Assembly: GCF_015710575.1 (NCBI RefSeq)
Contig: NZ_CP065373.1
Span: 2,356,001-2,420,000, forward strand
Length of the DNA stretch: 64,000 nt
Direction of reading: 5' to 3'
DNA from: Mycolicibacterium mengxianglii
GTDB taxonomy: Bacteria > Actinomycetota > Actinomycetes > Mycobacteriales > Mycobacteriaceae
In this document: positions 12,343-21,425 of the stretch, one piece after another
Numbering within the stretch: position 1 is the first letter of the stretch
Layout of the letters: each line of letters opens with the position of its first letter
The notes under the pieces: generated by a model
Told to the model about the DNA's origin: nothing
Seen by the model: only the letters and a program-made list of their open reading frames with translations
Databases searched by the model: none
Program-made: the position numbers and the translations under genes

Positions 12343-13015
12343 GGATGTCGTTGTTGCCATCGATGGACCGGCGGGCACCGGAAAGTCTTCGGTGTCACGC
12401 GGATTGGCGCGCGCGCTGCGTGCCCGGTACCTGGACACCGGCGCGATGTACCGGCTGGTGACATTGGGCGTGCTGCGCGCCGAGGTGGATCTGGCCGACG
12501 CCGCTGCCGTGGCAGGTGTCGACGTGCCGATCTCGGTGGGTTACGACCCCGACGAGGACCGTGCCTACCTGGCCGGTGAAGACGTTTCGGCGCTGATTCG
12601 CGGTGATGAGGTGACCCGCGCGGTGTCGGCGGTCTCGGCAGTGCCGGCCGTTCGCACCCGGCTGGTGGAGCTGCAGCGCGAATTGGCATCAGGCTCCGGC
12701 AGTGTCGTGGTCGAAGGCCGCGATATCGGGACCGTCGTACTACCGGATGCCGACGTGAAGATCTTCCTCACCGCCTCCGCGGAAACTCGCGCGCGCAGGC
12801 GTAACGATCAGAACGTCGCCGCCGGCTTGCCGGATGACTACGACGGCGTGCTGGCCGACGTTCGGCGCCGCGACCACCTCGACTCGACCCGCGCGGTCTC
12901 ACCGCTGCGTGCCGCCGAGGATGCCCTGGTGGTCGACACCAGCGAGATGACCGAAGCCGAGGTCGTCGCGCATCTGCTCGACCTCGTGCACGAGAGCAGT
13001 GGGGCCATGCGATGA
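12338..13015 (+). CDS. cmk: Cytidylate kinase
   Basis: Phosphorylates CMP/dCMP with ATP. P-loop [18 protein letters not shown] near the N-terminus, CMP-binding [24 protein letters not shown] and the lid [14 protein letters not shown] use GTG at 12338 ([13 protein letters not shown], 225 residues) because homologues start about 10 residues before the P-loop; an in-frame GTG at 12278 overlapping the rluB stop adds 20 low-complexity residues coded by a probable insert. ATGA overlap with der. Confidence 0.9.
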   Translation: MRDVVVAIDGPAGTGKSSVSRGLARALRARYLDTGAMYRLVTLGVLRAEVDLADAAAVAGVDVPISVGYDPDEDRAYLAGEDVSALIRGDEVTRAVSAVSAVPAVRTRLVELQRELASGSGSVVVEGRDIGTVVLPDADVKIFLTASAETRARRRNDQNVAAGLPDDYDGVLADVRRRDHLDSTRAVSPLRAAEDALVVDTSEMTEAEVVAHLLDLVHESSGAMR

Positions 13016-14439
13016 GCGAAGAGAATTTTCCGACCGACGGCACGTGGAGCGACGAAAGCGACTGGGAGAACATTGATCCCGAGTTCGCCGACGAGCTCGA
13101 GGAATTCGCCGGCCCACCGCCGGTGGTCGCCGTCGTGGGGCGCCCCAACGTCGGCAAGTCGACATTGGTGAACCGCATCCTGGGTCGTCGTGAAGCCGTC
13201 GTGGAGGACCTTCCCGGCGTGACCCGGGACCGGGTGTCCTACGAGGCGCTCTACACCGGCCGCCGTTTCATGGTGCAGGACACCGGCGGCTGGGAACCCG
13301 ACGCCAAGGGTCTTCAGCAGTTGGTCGCCGAGCAGGCCGCGGTGGCGATGCGCACCGCCGACGTCATCATCCTGGTGGTCGACACCACCGTGGGAGCCAC
13401 CAGCGGTGACGAGGCCGCCGCGAAGATCCTGCGCCGCTCCGGTAAGCCGGTGTTCTTGGCAGCCAACAAGGTCGACGGGGAACGGCAGGAACCGGACGCG
13501 GCCGCGCTGTGGTCGCTGGGCCTGGGCGAGCCGTATCCGGTCAGTGCGATCCACGGCCGCGGTGTGGCGGACCTGCTCGACAAGGTGCTCGAGGTGCTGC
13601 CCGAGGTATCCGAGATCGCCGGCACCGGCGCCGGGGGACCACGCCGGGTCGCCCTCGTCGGGAAACCCAACGTCGGAAAGAGTTCGTTGCTGAACCGCCT
13701 GGCCGGCGATGAGCGCTCGGTGGTGCACGACGTCGCCGGTACCACGGTCGATCCTGTCGATTCGTTGATCGAATTAGGCGGCAAGACATGGCGTTTCGTC
13801 GACACCGCCGGGCTACGCCGCAAGGTCGGGCAGGCCAGCGGGCACGAATTCTACGCGTCGGTGCGCACCCGCGGCGCCATCGATGCCGCCGAGGTCGCGA
13901 TCATCTTGATCGACGCGTCGCAACCGGTGACCGAGCAGGACCAGCGGATCATCACCATGGTCATCGAGGCCGGTCGGGCTGTGGTGCTGGCCTTCAACAA
14001 ATGGGATCTGGTCGACGAGGATCGACGTTATCTGCTGGAGCGCGAGATCGACCTGGACCTCGCGCAGCTGCAGTGGGCTCCGCGGGTCAACATCTCGGCG
14101 ATGACGGGCCGGGCCGTACAGAAGCTCGTGCCGGCGCTGGAGACGTCCCTGGCGTCGTGGGACCGCCGCATCACCACCGGTCAGCTCAACACGTTCCTCA
14201 AAGAAGTCATCGCCGCAACACCGCCCCCGGTACGCGGCGGTAAGCAGCCGCGAGTGCTGTTCGCCACCCAGGCCGCCTCACGCCCACCCACGTTCGTACT
14301 GTTCACCAGCGGATTCCTGGAGGCCGGCTACCGGCGGTTCCTGGAACGGCGGCTGCGCGAGACGTTCGGGTTCGAGGGCAGCCCCATTCGGATCAACGTC
14401 CGGGTGCGGGAGAAGCGGGGCGCACGCTCCCGGTCCTGA
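13012..14439 (+). CDS. der: Ribosome-associated GTPase Der (EngA)
   Basis: 475 residues with two tandem GTPase domains: G1 motifs GRPNVGKST at residue 43 and GKPNVGKSS at residue 217, G3 DTGGW and DTAGL, G4 NKVD and NKWD, then the KH-like domain (about 370-475). It acts in 50S subunit assembly. An acidic N-terminal extension of about 40 residues ([19 protein letters not shown]) is common in actinobacterial forms. Last gene of the conserved block. Confidence 0.96.
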   Translation: MSEENFPTDGTWSDESDWENIDPEFADELEEFAGPPPVVAVVGRPNVGKSTLVNRILGRREAVVEDLPGVTRDRVSYEALYTGRRFMVQDTGGWEPDAKGLQQLVAEQAAVAMRTADVIILVVDTTVGATSGDEAAAKILRRSGKPVFLAANKVDGERQEPDAAALWSLGLGEPYPVSAIHGRGVADLLDKVLEVLPEVSEIAGTGAGGPRRVALVGKPNVGKSSLLNRLAGDERSVVHDVAGTTVDPVDSLIELGGKTWRFVDTAGLRRKVGQASGHEFYASVRTRGAIDAAEVAIILIDASQPVTEQDQRIITMVIEAGRAVVLAFNKWDLVDEDRRYLLEREIDLDLAQLQWAPRVNISAMTGRAVQKLVPALETSLASWDRRITTGQLNTFLKEVIAATPPPVRGGKQPRVLFATQAASRPPTFVLFTSGFLEAGYRRFLERRLRETFGFEGSPIRINVRVREKRGARSRS

Positions 14440-14465
14440 GTCTCCTGCCGACTAGGGTTGCCCGG

Positions 14466-15248
14466 GTGTCCGTCGCTCACATGATCCTGATCGCGCTGGC
14501 GGGCGTCGGTGCCGGCGCGATCAATGCCGTCGTCGGCTCCGGCACCCTGATCACCTTCCCTACCTTGGTGGCGTTGGGATTCCCTCCCGTGACGTCCACG
14601 ATGTCCAATGCCGTCGGTCTGGTCGCCGGCGGCGTCTCGGGCACCTGGGGTTACCGACGGGAGCTGCGTGGGCAGGGCCATCGGTTGCGGTGGCAGGTTC
14701 CGGCATCGTTGCTCGGGGCTGGTGTGGGCGCGTGGTTGCTGCTGCATCTGCCGGAGAAGGTGTTCACCCAGGTGGTGCCGGTGCTGCTGGTGGGCGCGCT
14801 GCTGCTGGTGGTGTTCGGGCCCCGGATCCAGGGCTGGGCACGGCGTCGTGCCGAGGAGGCGGGACGTTCCCTCGATCACATTTCCCCTGGGCGCAACGCC
14901 GCACTTGTGGGTGGCACGTTCGCAGTCGGTGTGTACGGCGGCTATTTCACCGCGGCGCAGGGCATTTTGCTGATCGGCATCATGGGCGCGTTGCTGCCCG
15001 AGTCGATGCAACGGATGAACGCTGCCAAGAACCTGCTGTCGCTGTTGGTCAACCTGGTCGCCGCGGCGGCCTACACCTTGGTGGCATTCGACCGGATCAA
15101 CTGGGTGGCTGCCGGCCTGATCGCGATCGGCTCGCTGATCGGCGGTTTTCTGGGGGCGCACTACGGTCGGCGGCTGTCGCCGGGGGTACTGCGGGCGATC
15201 ATCGTGGTGGTCGGTCTGATCGGATTGTGGCGCCTGCTGGCCGTGTAG
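14466..15248 (+). CDS. TauE/SafE family sulfite exporter-like permease
   Basis: 260 residues, predominantly hydrophobic with about 8 membrane helices. GAGAINAVVGSGTLITFPTLVALG is the family's first repeat signature, and the second half-repeat starts around GGTFAVGVYGGYFTAAQGIL. Members export sulfite, sulfonates or related organic anions; the substrate cannot be told here. GTG start 26 bases after der. A second, divergent family member lies downstream at 15464. Confidence 0.85.
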   Translation: MSVAHMILIALAGVGAGAINAVVGSGTLITFPTLVALGFPPVTSTMSNAVGLVAGGVSGTWGYRRELRGQGHRLRWQVPASLLGAGVGAWLLLHLPEKVFTQVVPVLLVGALLLVVFGPRIQGWARRRAEEAGRSLDHISPGRNAALVGGTFAVGVYGGYFTAAQGILLIGIMGALLPESMQRMNAAKNLLSLLVNLVAAAAYTLVAFDRINWVAAGLIAIGSLIGGFLGAHYGRRLSPGVLRAIIVVVGLIGLWRLLAV

Positions 15249-15287
15249 CCTGGAGCAGGTTTTGCAGCCCAGCACTAGGAGAACACC

Positions 15288-15398
15288 GTGGCCGTTCGTG
15301 CGTATCGCACCGCGCCGTCGGACATCTCTGCGCTGGAGCCGTTTTGGCCGTCCCGCCGTTTGATGGCCTTCGACGAATGGTGTTGTCCGCGCCGGTAG
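15288..15398 (+). CDS. Candidate 36-residue small ORF / leader peptide
   Basis: GTG preceded by a good ribosome site (AGGAGA, 5 bases spacing) opens a 36-codon ORF starting MAVRAYRTAPSD and ending DEWCCPRR with two adjacent cysteines. It sits 65 bases before a TauE/SafE exporter gene in the only gap of this stretch. It may be a leader peptide (cysteine-tandem leaders attenuate sulfur genes in mycobacteria) or a decayed gene. No protein family recognised. Confidence 0.35.
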   Translation: MAVRAYRTAPSDISALEPFWPSRRLMAFDEWCCPRR

Positions 15399-15463
15399 TA
15401 CGCGCGTCCACCATTCTCTTGGCCCGCCTTGTGCCTGGCCCATGATCGAAAGCAGCCGAAAAC

Positions 15464-16378
15464 ATGCGGTCGCTCCTCATTTTCACGCTTGTCGGCGTGG
15501 GCGCCCAGCTCGTTGACGGCGCCTTGGGCATGGCCTTCGGGGTCACCGCTTCCACGCTGCTGATGCTCAGTGGGTTGGGCGCTGCTCAGGCCAGCGCCGC
15601 GGTGCACCTGGCCGAGGTGGGCACCACCTTCGCCTCCGGGCTGTCGCACTGGAGGTTCAAGAACATCGACTGGCCCATGGTCGCCAAACTCGGCGGCCCC
15701 GGCGCTGTCGGCGCCTTCGGGGGAGCGACGGTGCTTTCGTCGCTGTCCACCGCGGCCGCCACCCCGCTGATGGGGTCGATCCTGCTGGGTATCGGCGTCT
15801 ACGTGCTGCTGCGATTTTCGCTGCGCACGCCACTGACCTTGGTGCACGGCACCAGCCACAGTGCGAAGTTCCTGGCGCCGCTGGGGTTGTTCGGGGGTTT
15901 CATCGACGCCTCCGGTGGCGGCGGCTGGGGTCCGGTGACCACCAGCACCCTGCTCTCGCAAGGCAAGACGGCCCCGCGCACCGTGATCGGGTCGGTGAGC
16001 GCCTCGGAGTTCCTGGTCGCGCTGTCGGCCTCACTGGGGTTCCTGGTCGGAATGCGGGACGAGTTCTTCGACAACCTGCCTGTGGTGCTGGGTCTGATGG
16101 CCGGGGGAGTGATCGCTGCGCCGATCGCGGCGTGGTTGGTGAGCCGGATCAGCCCGGCGCTGCTGGGCACCGGTGTCGGTGGTGTCATCGTTTTGACCAA
16201 CAGTCAGAAGTTGGTGAACCACTTCGGAGTTCAGTGGCCGTGGTCCACCGGTATCTACACGCTGATCGTCGTGGCCTGGGCGACGCTGGTGGTCTATGCG
16301 TGGCGCGCCTCGCGTGCGCCGAAGTCGGCTGCCGAGCACCCCGTGCCTGAGCTGGATCCAGAATCGGCGGCGCGCTGA
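15464..16378 (+). CDS. TauE/SafE family sulfite exporter-like permease, second copy
   Basis: 304 residues, about 8 membrane helices. GVGAQLVDGALGMAFGVTAS and GGFIDASGGGGWGPVTTSTLLS are the two half-repeat signatures; GMAFG and GGGWGP are typical of the subgroup often linked to sulfur or cysteine genes. It is diverged from the preceding 260-residue member, so it is not a recent duplicate. ATG start; a 51-base gap then a MarR regulator. Confidence 0.85.
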   Translation: MRSLLIFTLVGVGAQLVDGALGMAFGVTASTLLMLSGLGAAQASAAVHLAEVGTTFASGLSHWRFKNIDWPMVAKLGGPGAVGAFGGATVLSSLSTAAATPLMGSILLGIGVYVLLRFSLRTPLTLVHGTSHSAKFLAPLGLFGGFIDASGGGGWGPVTTSTLLSQGKTAPRTVIGSVSASEFLVALSASLGFLVGMRDEFFDNLPVVLGLMAGGVIAAPIAAWLVSRISPALLGTGVGGVIVLTNSQKLVNHFGVQWPWSTGIYTLIVVAWATLVVYAWRASRAPKSAAEHPVPELDPESAAR

Positions 16379-16427
16379 ATTTTGCCCTGCCCGCTAGGAG
16401 CCGAGGGCCGGTCGGAACACTAGGGGA

Positions 16428-16964
16428 ATGACAGGACGGTCGACGGAGGGTTCCCGTGGTACTGACGGCGGTGAACTGACGCCGTCGCAGCAGCGCGCGT
16501 GGGTGAGCTACATGCGGGTGTACCACCGGCTCGAGTACGAGATGAATCGCCACCTGCAGCACGACTGCGGCATGTCCCTGGGCGACTACACCGTGCTGAC
16601 CGCCCTCTCGAACGCGCCGGGGCGCGCGGCGCAGCTGTCGAGTCTGGCCACTGTGATCGGTTGGGAACGCAGCCGGCTGTCGCACCACTTGCAGCGGATG
16701 GACAGCCGCGGTCTGATCGACCGACTGCCGTCGGAGGACGACGGCCGCGCCACCGACGTGGCGCTGACCGAAGAAGGGTGGCAGCAGCTCCTGGCGGCCG
16801 CGCCGAAGCACGCGATGTGGGTCAAACAGATGTTTTTCTCCGACGTCGATCGTGGCCAGGAGGCGGCGCTTGCCGACATCCTGGCCACGGTCTACGACAC
16901 GATATTGCGCCGGGGCACGCTGCCTCCGCCGGATTTCGGGCCGACGTTGGCACGCTCAGACTGA
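16428..16964 (+). CDS. MarR family transcriptional regulator
   Basis: 178 residues. The winged helix-turn-helix is at about 62-125: LSSLATVIGWERSRLSHHLQRM followed by the wing RLPSEDDGRATDVALTEEG with the family's D-x-R-G/A signature. Flanking helices would form the dimer interface. It converges with the SDR gene (stop codons adjacent at 16964/16965) and is likely to respond to a small aromatic or oxidant ligand, which cannot be specified. Confidence 0.88.
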   Translation: MTGRSTEGSRGTDGGELTPSQQRAWVSYMRVYHRLEYEMNRHLQHDCGMSLGDYTVLTALSNAPGRAAQLSSLATVIGWERSRLSHHLQRMDSRGLIDRLPSEDDGRATDVALTEEGWQQLLAAAPKHAMWVKQMFFSDVDRGQEAALADILATVYDTILRRGTLPPPDFGPTLARSD

Positions 16965-17711
16965 CTACACCTGTTCGGAGCCACCGTCGACGAACATTTC
17001 GGCGCCGGTCATGAAGCTGCTCTGGTCCGAGGCCAGGAACAGCACGGCCGCCGCGATTTCCTCCGGACGCCCCACCCGGCCCAACGGGACTTTCGCAGCC
17101 TCGGCATCAAGCAAGTCCTGCTCCGCGCCGGCAGGTGCCAGGCCCTTGAGCCCGGGTGTCTCCACCGGACCTGGCACCACCGTATTGACGCGGATGTCGC
17201 GGCTCGCGAGTTCAGCTGCCCACGTGCGGCCGAAGGACCGGATCGCGGCCTTTGTCGCGGCATAGACGCTGAACGCCGGGGTGCCGTTGTGGGCAGTGGT
17301 AGAACCGGTGAGGATCACCGACGCGCCCTTGTTCAGCAGGGGTAACACTTTCTGCACCGTGAACAGTGTTCCGCCGACATTGGTGGCGAAGGTGTTGGTG
17401 AAGTGTTCGACCGTGATGTCGGGCAGGGCCGCGAACTCACCGCCCCCGGCATTGGCGAACACGATGTCCAGGCCCTGACCGCGGTCACGGATTGCGTCCA
17501 CGACGGCTGTCAGTTCCTCCGGTTGGGAGACGTCACTGCGTACCCCGGTGGCCGCGTCACCGATCGAGGCCACGGCCGCGTCCAGCACGTCTTGCCGGCG
17601 TCCGGTGATGACGACGTGTGCGCCTTCCTCGGCCAACCGCTGCGCGGTGGCCAGACCGATACCGGATGTGCCGCCGGTGACCAAGGCTGTCTTGCCGTCC
17701 AGCTGTCCCAT
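16965..17711 (-). CDS. Short-chain dehydrogenase/reductase
   Basis: 248-residue classical SDR with Rossmann motif TGGTSGIG at residues 12-19, NAG at about 90 (FANAGGG), catalytic Ser in TGSTT and YAATK (Y-x-x-x-K), and the ending GAEMFVDGGSEQV. It would oxidise or reduce an alcohol/ketone with NAD(P)H. The ATG at 17711 has a GGAAGGGA ribosome site 6-7 bases away; a longer in-frame extension to 18020 is not conserved. Substrate unknown. Confidence 0.88.
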   Translation of the reverse strand: MGQLDGKTALVTGGTSGIGLATAQRLAEEGAHVVITGRRQDVLDAAVASIGDAATGVRSDVSQPEELTAVVDAIRDRGQGLDIVFANAGGGEFAALPDITVEHFTNTFATNVGGTLFTVQKVLPLLNKGASVILTGSTTAHNGTPAFSVYAATKAAIRSFGRTWAAELASRDIRVNTVVPGPVETPGLKGLAPAGAEQDLLDAEAAKVPLGRVGRPEEIAAAVLFLASDQSSFMTGAEMFVDGGSEQV

Positions 17712-17914
17712 GATGATTCCCTTCCAATGCTTCGAGTACATCCGCTCCAACATGCGTGACATGTCACCTATTCCCTGCGGGTGGACGCTGGTGTGGCGGG
17801 CCCAGGAGACTGTCGGGAGCGGGCGGGTTCGAGAAGCGTCGCGGTGCCATGCTTGGGCGCACCGCGACCCGGGCTCGTTGGCTGTTCTCCGGCCGAGTCG
17901 GCAGCGGCCGCCGG

Positions 17915-17945
17915 TTGGGATTCTGGTGTCACGCTGATGTAAGCT
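17915..17945 (+). promoter_or_regulatory. Candidate promoter for tRNA-Pro
   Basis: TTGGGA (17915-17920) and TAAGCT (17940-17945), 33 bases before the mature tRNA, spaced 19 bases. The -10 fits mycobacterial sigma-A, the -35 is weak. Confidence 0.35.
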
Positions 17946-17977
17946 TTCGACCGCTGCCGGCGAACCCGGCAGTGCCG

Positions 17978-18054
<77 letters not shown>

Positions 18055-18056
18055 AG

Positions 18057-18090
18057 AAAACCCGCTCCGACCAGTGTCGGAGCGGGTTTT
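18057..18090 (+). terminator. Intrinsic terminator after tRNA-Pro
   Basis: A perfect 11-bp stem CCCGCTCCGAC (18061-18071) / GTCGGAGCGGG (18076-18086) with loop CAGT, flanked by AAAA and TTTT. One of the few canonical terminators in this window. Confidence 0.9.
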
Positions 18091-18337
18091 GTGTTTCGGT
18101 GGCCAGCCATGTGATTCAGCCAGTGCGCCAAGAGGGCGCGCGGTACATCGAGCAGTGCCACCTCTGGCGCCCGGTTACGCACCGTAACGGCCAGAGGCTT
18201 TCACCACTGACCAAAGAGCATCAATCTCACCGGCGTACCGAGTGGCCAGTATGAGGGGGTGCTGGCGGGTGACTAACGTCCTCACCGGTTTGCTGCTAAG
18301 CATCTTCTGGCAGCAAAAAGTGTTCTGGAGGGTCGCT

Positions 18338-18547
18338 GTGGCACTGAACGTGAACATCGAAGACGTGGTGGCCTCTGGGGTGATGGTCGCGGGTCATGGC
18401 GAAGATGTGGCCATGAAGCACTGCACGGCGGATCACGCGCAGCGGTTGCATACCTGTGCCCAGGAGTACTGCGCTATGGAGGAACGACATGCTGAGGCGT
18501 TGAAAGCGCCAGGACGGCAAGCTGATTCGATCGCCAGCCGGGTGTAG
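18338..18547 (+). CDS. Small EspC-like (type VII secretion target) ORF, internally shortened
   Basis: 69 residues from a GTG with ribosome site GGAGGG 6-10 bases upstream. The start (ALNVNIEDVVASGVMVAGHGEDVA) is interrupted here for reading: the notable piece is VAGHGEDVAMKH, followed by HAQRLHTCAQEY and EERHAEALKAPGRQADS. These two ends resemble the N- and C-terminal helices of roughly 100-residue EspC-type (DUF2580) proteins, with the middle containing the helix-turn missing. It may be a decayed gene. Function not assigned. Confidence 0.45.
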   Translation: MALNVNIEDVVASGVMVAGHGEDVAMKHCTADHAQRLHTCAQEYCAMEERHAEALKAPGRQADSIASRV

Positions 18548-18731
18548 CGGCCTGCCGTTGTGACTCTGACCATCGCCGACATCGGGAGGCTGGGATGCCG
18601 GCGATGTCCGTGAGGTATTCCACGCCGCGACGAGCCGCGCCCAAGCGGTACAAGATGCGGCCAATGGACTTGCAGAACTGCCCGGCTTTACGACATGGGG
18701 CGTGAAGCGGCACAAGCAGCCAAGGGACGTC

Positions 18732-19760
18732 TTACGTGTGGACCAGGCCGGCCGGGTAGGCGTGGATGAGTGCCGTGGAAAGTTTGGGGACGGCGTGGGT
18801 GAGGGTGTGTTCGGCGTCGTGTGCGATCTGGTGTGCTTCAACGAGGCTGAGGCTGGGATCGATGTCAAGTTCGGCGTCGGCGTGGAGGCGGTGCCCGATC
18901 CAACGCATCCTCACGCTGCGGACTGCTGTGACGCCAGGTTCGGTGGCCAGCGCGGTTTCGGCGGCGTCGACGAGTTCAGGGTCCACACCGTCGAGGAGTC
19001 GGCGAAATACGTCACGCACGGCGGTGCGCAGAACGGCAAGGATGGCGATAGTGATGAGGATTCCGATGATGGGATCGGCCAGCGGAAAGCCCAGCGCGAC
19101 CGCGCTGGCCCCGAGAAGTACTGCCAGAGAGGTGAATCCGTCTGTACGCGCGTGTAGGCCGTCGGCGACGAGGGCGGCCGAACCGATACGCCGGCCCACG
19201 CGGATGCGGTAGACCGCTACGAGTTCGTTGCCGATGAAGCCGATGAGCCCGGCGGCGGCGACCCAGCCGACATGCTCAATCTGGACCGGGTTGAAGAGTC
19301 GTCGGACCGATTCGTAGCCTGCGATCGCCGCCGACAGCGCGATCATGGCGATCACGAACAGGCCGGCGAGGTCTTCGACGCGGCCGAACCCGTAGGTGTA
19401 ACGGCGCGTCGCGGCCCGCCGGCCGAGGACGAAAGCAATCCATAGGGGTATGGCGGTGAGTGCGTCGGAGAAGTTGTGGATCGTGTCGGCGAGCAACGCG
19501 ACCGACCCGGAGATGGCCACGATGATGACCTGAGCCATGGCGGTGGCGCCCAAGGCGACGAGGCTGATCTTCACGGCCCGGATTCCTGCGGCACTGGATT
19601 CCAGTGCGTCGTCGATGCTGTCGGAGGCGTCGTGGCTGTGCGGTGCGAAAACTTCACGCAGTGCGGCTTTCACCTTGCCGACCGGCCCTGAATCATGGTG
19701 GCCGTGGCCGTGGCCGTGGCTGTGGTGGGTGTGGGCGTGTTGGTGGGGGTCGTGTGTCAT
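18732..19760 (-). CDS. Cation diffusion facilitator (Ni/Co exporter, Rv2025c-like)
   Basis: 342 residues. A His-rich start (HDPHQHAHTHHSHGHGHGHH) precedes six membrane helices and a cytoplasmic C-terminal domain. Metal-site residues are in LLADTIHNFSDALTA (D-x-x-H-N-x-x-D) and ADGLHARTDGFTSLAV (D/H-x-x-x-D). Close to M. tuberculosis Rv2025c, a target of KmtR. The ATG overlaps the 3' end of the kmtR-like gene by 4 bases, so sensor and exporter are co-translated here, unlike M. tuberculosis where they are unlinked. Confidence 0.9.
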   Translation of the reverse strand: MTHDPHQHAHTHHSHGHGHGHHDSGPVGKVKAALREVFAPHSHDASDSIDDALESSAAGIRAVKISLVALGATAMAQVIIVAISGSVALLADTIHNFSDALTAIPLWIAFVLGRRAATRRYTYGFGRVEDLAGLFVIAMIALSAAIAGYESVRRLFNPVQIEHVGWVAAAGLIGFIGNELVAVYRIRVGRRIGSAALVADGLHARTDGFTSLAVLLGASAVALGFPLADPIIGILITIAILAVLRTAVRDVFRRLLDGVDPELVDAAETALATEPGVTAVRSVRMRWIGHRLHADAELDIDPSLSLVEAHQIAHDAEHTLTHAVPKLSTALIHAYPAGLVHT

Positions 19761-20179
19761 GTGCCCAGTCCTTGTCGCTTCCCCGCAGCCACCTGGGCGT
19801 CGGTGGTGGGGTGCAGCTCGCGTAGGGCTGCGCTGTCCCGGTGATGTCCGGGTGTGCCGGGTCCGGCGTGCTCGGCGTTGAAGACGGCGTCGGTGACCAG
19901 TTGGCCGATGTGGTCGTTTTCCAGGGCGTAGAAGATCGTGGTGCCCTCTCGGCGGGTGCGCACCAGCCGGGCCATCCGGAGCTTGGCCAGGTGTTGGGAC
20001 ACGGACGGTGCGGGCTTTCCGATGTGCTCGGCCAGTTCGTTCACCGACATTTCGCGGCCCACCAGGGCCCACAGCACCTGAACGCGGGTGGCTTCCGCCA
20101 GCATTCGGAACACCTCGACGACCAGGGCTGTCTCATCGTCGGGGAGCCGTCGCCGGCATTCACCACTATCTGCGTTCAT
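19757..20179 (-). CDS. kmtR: ArsR/SmtB family nickel/cobalt sensor, KmtR type
   Basis: 140 residues. Winged-helix motif VNELAEHIGKPAPSVSQHLA, and the C-terminal ligand pattern DHIGQLVTDAVFNAEHAG plus GHHR, which keeps the His/Glu/His/His-His residues reported for nickel and cobalt binding in KmtR (Rv0827c). It represses its own promoter and a CDF exporter until metal binds. A 26-base perfect palindrome covers its start codon. Operon with the CDF gene. Confidence 0.88.
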   Translation of the reverse strand: MNADSGECRRRLPDDETALVVEVFRMLAEATRVQVLWALVGREMSVNELAEHIGKPAPSVSQHLAKLRMARLVRTRREGTTIFYALENDHIGQLVTDAVFNAEHAGPGTPGHHRDSAALRELHPTTDAQVAAGKRQGLGT

Positions 20180-20190
20180 ACGCAGATAGT
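20165..20190. promoter_or_regulatory. KmtR operator candidate (11-4-11 palindrome)
   Basis: ACTATCTGCGT at 20165-20175 and ACGCAGATAGT at 20180-20190 are exact reverse complements around the four bases TCAT, which include the kmtR start codon on the minus strand. ArsR/SmtB repressors bind such palindromes at or near the promoter and start codon, so autoregulation is likely. Confidence 0.75.
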
Positions 20191-20475
20191 AGACGATGGC
20201 GTCACGCGGCGAATGCCTGCTGGCGGGGCGGCCCGTCGGCGGGATACGGGCGCCTATCTGGCAGCGCTATTCCACACAGTTCCACCCGCCGCGACGATCT
20301 TCAACCGGCACACAACGGGCTTGTCTCCAATCAGATACCCGCGCAATGCAATTGACGTTCCTGCGGATCTTCATTGCGCGACGACGCCTGGGGTCTGTCT
20401 TGCGGCGCTCAAAGCTCGCGGCGCTGACCAAGCGGAGGCTCTCGTGCGGCAGCATGTGCTCGACGCGACCGACAA

Positions 20476-21159
20476 TCATCTCCTGAGTTCTGCAGTGCGC
20501 GGTGGAGTGGCGGTGCCGTGGACGACTTCCGCGTGACGGGCGTAGGCGGCCTCCGCCGCCGTGCGCGGCGACGGTCCGAGTGCGGGCGGCATGTTCGCAA
20601 AGGTGCGTTCGATGGTGTCGGCATCCCCTTCGTAGGTGGTCATGCCGAGCGTGAGCAGCAGGTCGTTCGGCTCGATACCGGCCGCCATGGCCTGAATGAC
20701 GCGGTCCCACTCGGCCCGTTCAACGTGCTGTTCCATCGGCGGGACGACGTGGCGTTCTTCGTAATCCATGTGCTCGACCAGCGTGGCGTTGAGCGACTCC
20801 AGGGTCGTCGCCAGACGCTCCCTGGCGTGGGCATCCGCGCTCTGGCACCACTTGTCGAGCGCGTCGGCCATGACGGCCCGAGCCAGCTCGACGTCGCGGT
20901 GCTGCCGCTCGACGTCGCGAATGCGGGCGACGTTCAGCGCAGCGCGGTCGAGAAGCAGCGGCCAGATCTGTTCGTCCTCGCCGGCGTGGTGGTGGTGTAG
21001 GAGGGTGCCGACCAAGCGAAGGTGCCCGGCGACGACTGCCGCCCGGGCGGGGTCGCCAGGACGAACGCGCCGCACGACGCCAGGTGCCAGGCCGAACTCG
21101 CGACGGAACATGCGGTGGACCATCGCCATCTCCCGGCCCAGCTCGTTTGGGTTGCCCAA
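20476..21159 (-). CDS. Hemerythrin domain-containing protein
   Basis: 227 residues from TTG at 21159, which follows AAGGAGGG by about 8 bases and gives LGNPNELGREMAMVHRMF, the usual start of these proteins. Iron-ligand-like histidines and acids: HLRLVGTLLHHHHAGEDEQIWP (first His and HxxxE), QHRDVEL, HMDYEERHVVPPME. A di-iron O2/NO- or redox-responsive role is inferred. Divergent from the MFS gene across 266 bases. Confidence 0.82.
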   Translation of the reverse strand: MGNPNELGREMAMVHRMFRREFGLAPGVVRRVRPGDPARAAVVAGHLRLVGTLLHHHHAGEDEQIWPLLLDRAALNVARIRDVERQHRDVELARAVMADALDKWCQSADAHARERLATTLESLNATLVEHMDYEERHVVPPMEQHVERAEWDRVIQAMAAGIEPNDLLLTLGMTTYEGDADTIERTFANMPPALGPSPRTAAEAAYARHAEVVHGTATPPRTAELRR

Positions 21160-21425
21160 TCGCCTTACCCTCCTTGTAATGTCGTGAGGGCGTCTTCGCG
21201 CCCCGCTCCTGCGATGTAGAACGTGGCGAAGGCTCAAACGGTTCGCGCATTGTGCGCAGCGTCCAAATGACGCCAGCAGGTCGGCCGCCTCCTCGGGCGG
21301 TGGCCTCGCGGCCGACACGGTGGTGCGGGGTGCAGGTAGTGACGGCAAGGTGGCGAGCATTCGCGGCACAGCCAGAACAGATCGGAGTGCAGTGACGTTC
21401 TGATATCTGGAACGAAGGAGACGTG

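Noticed and set aside
20191..20475. Possible gene in the gap before the hemerythrin gene
   Set aside because: Frames there are short and unrelated to known families; nothing beyond the KmtR palindrome at its edge was supported.
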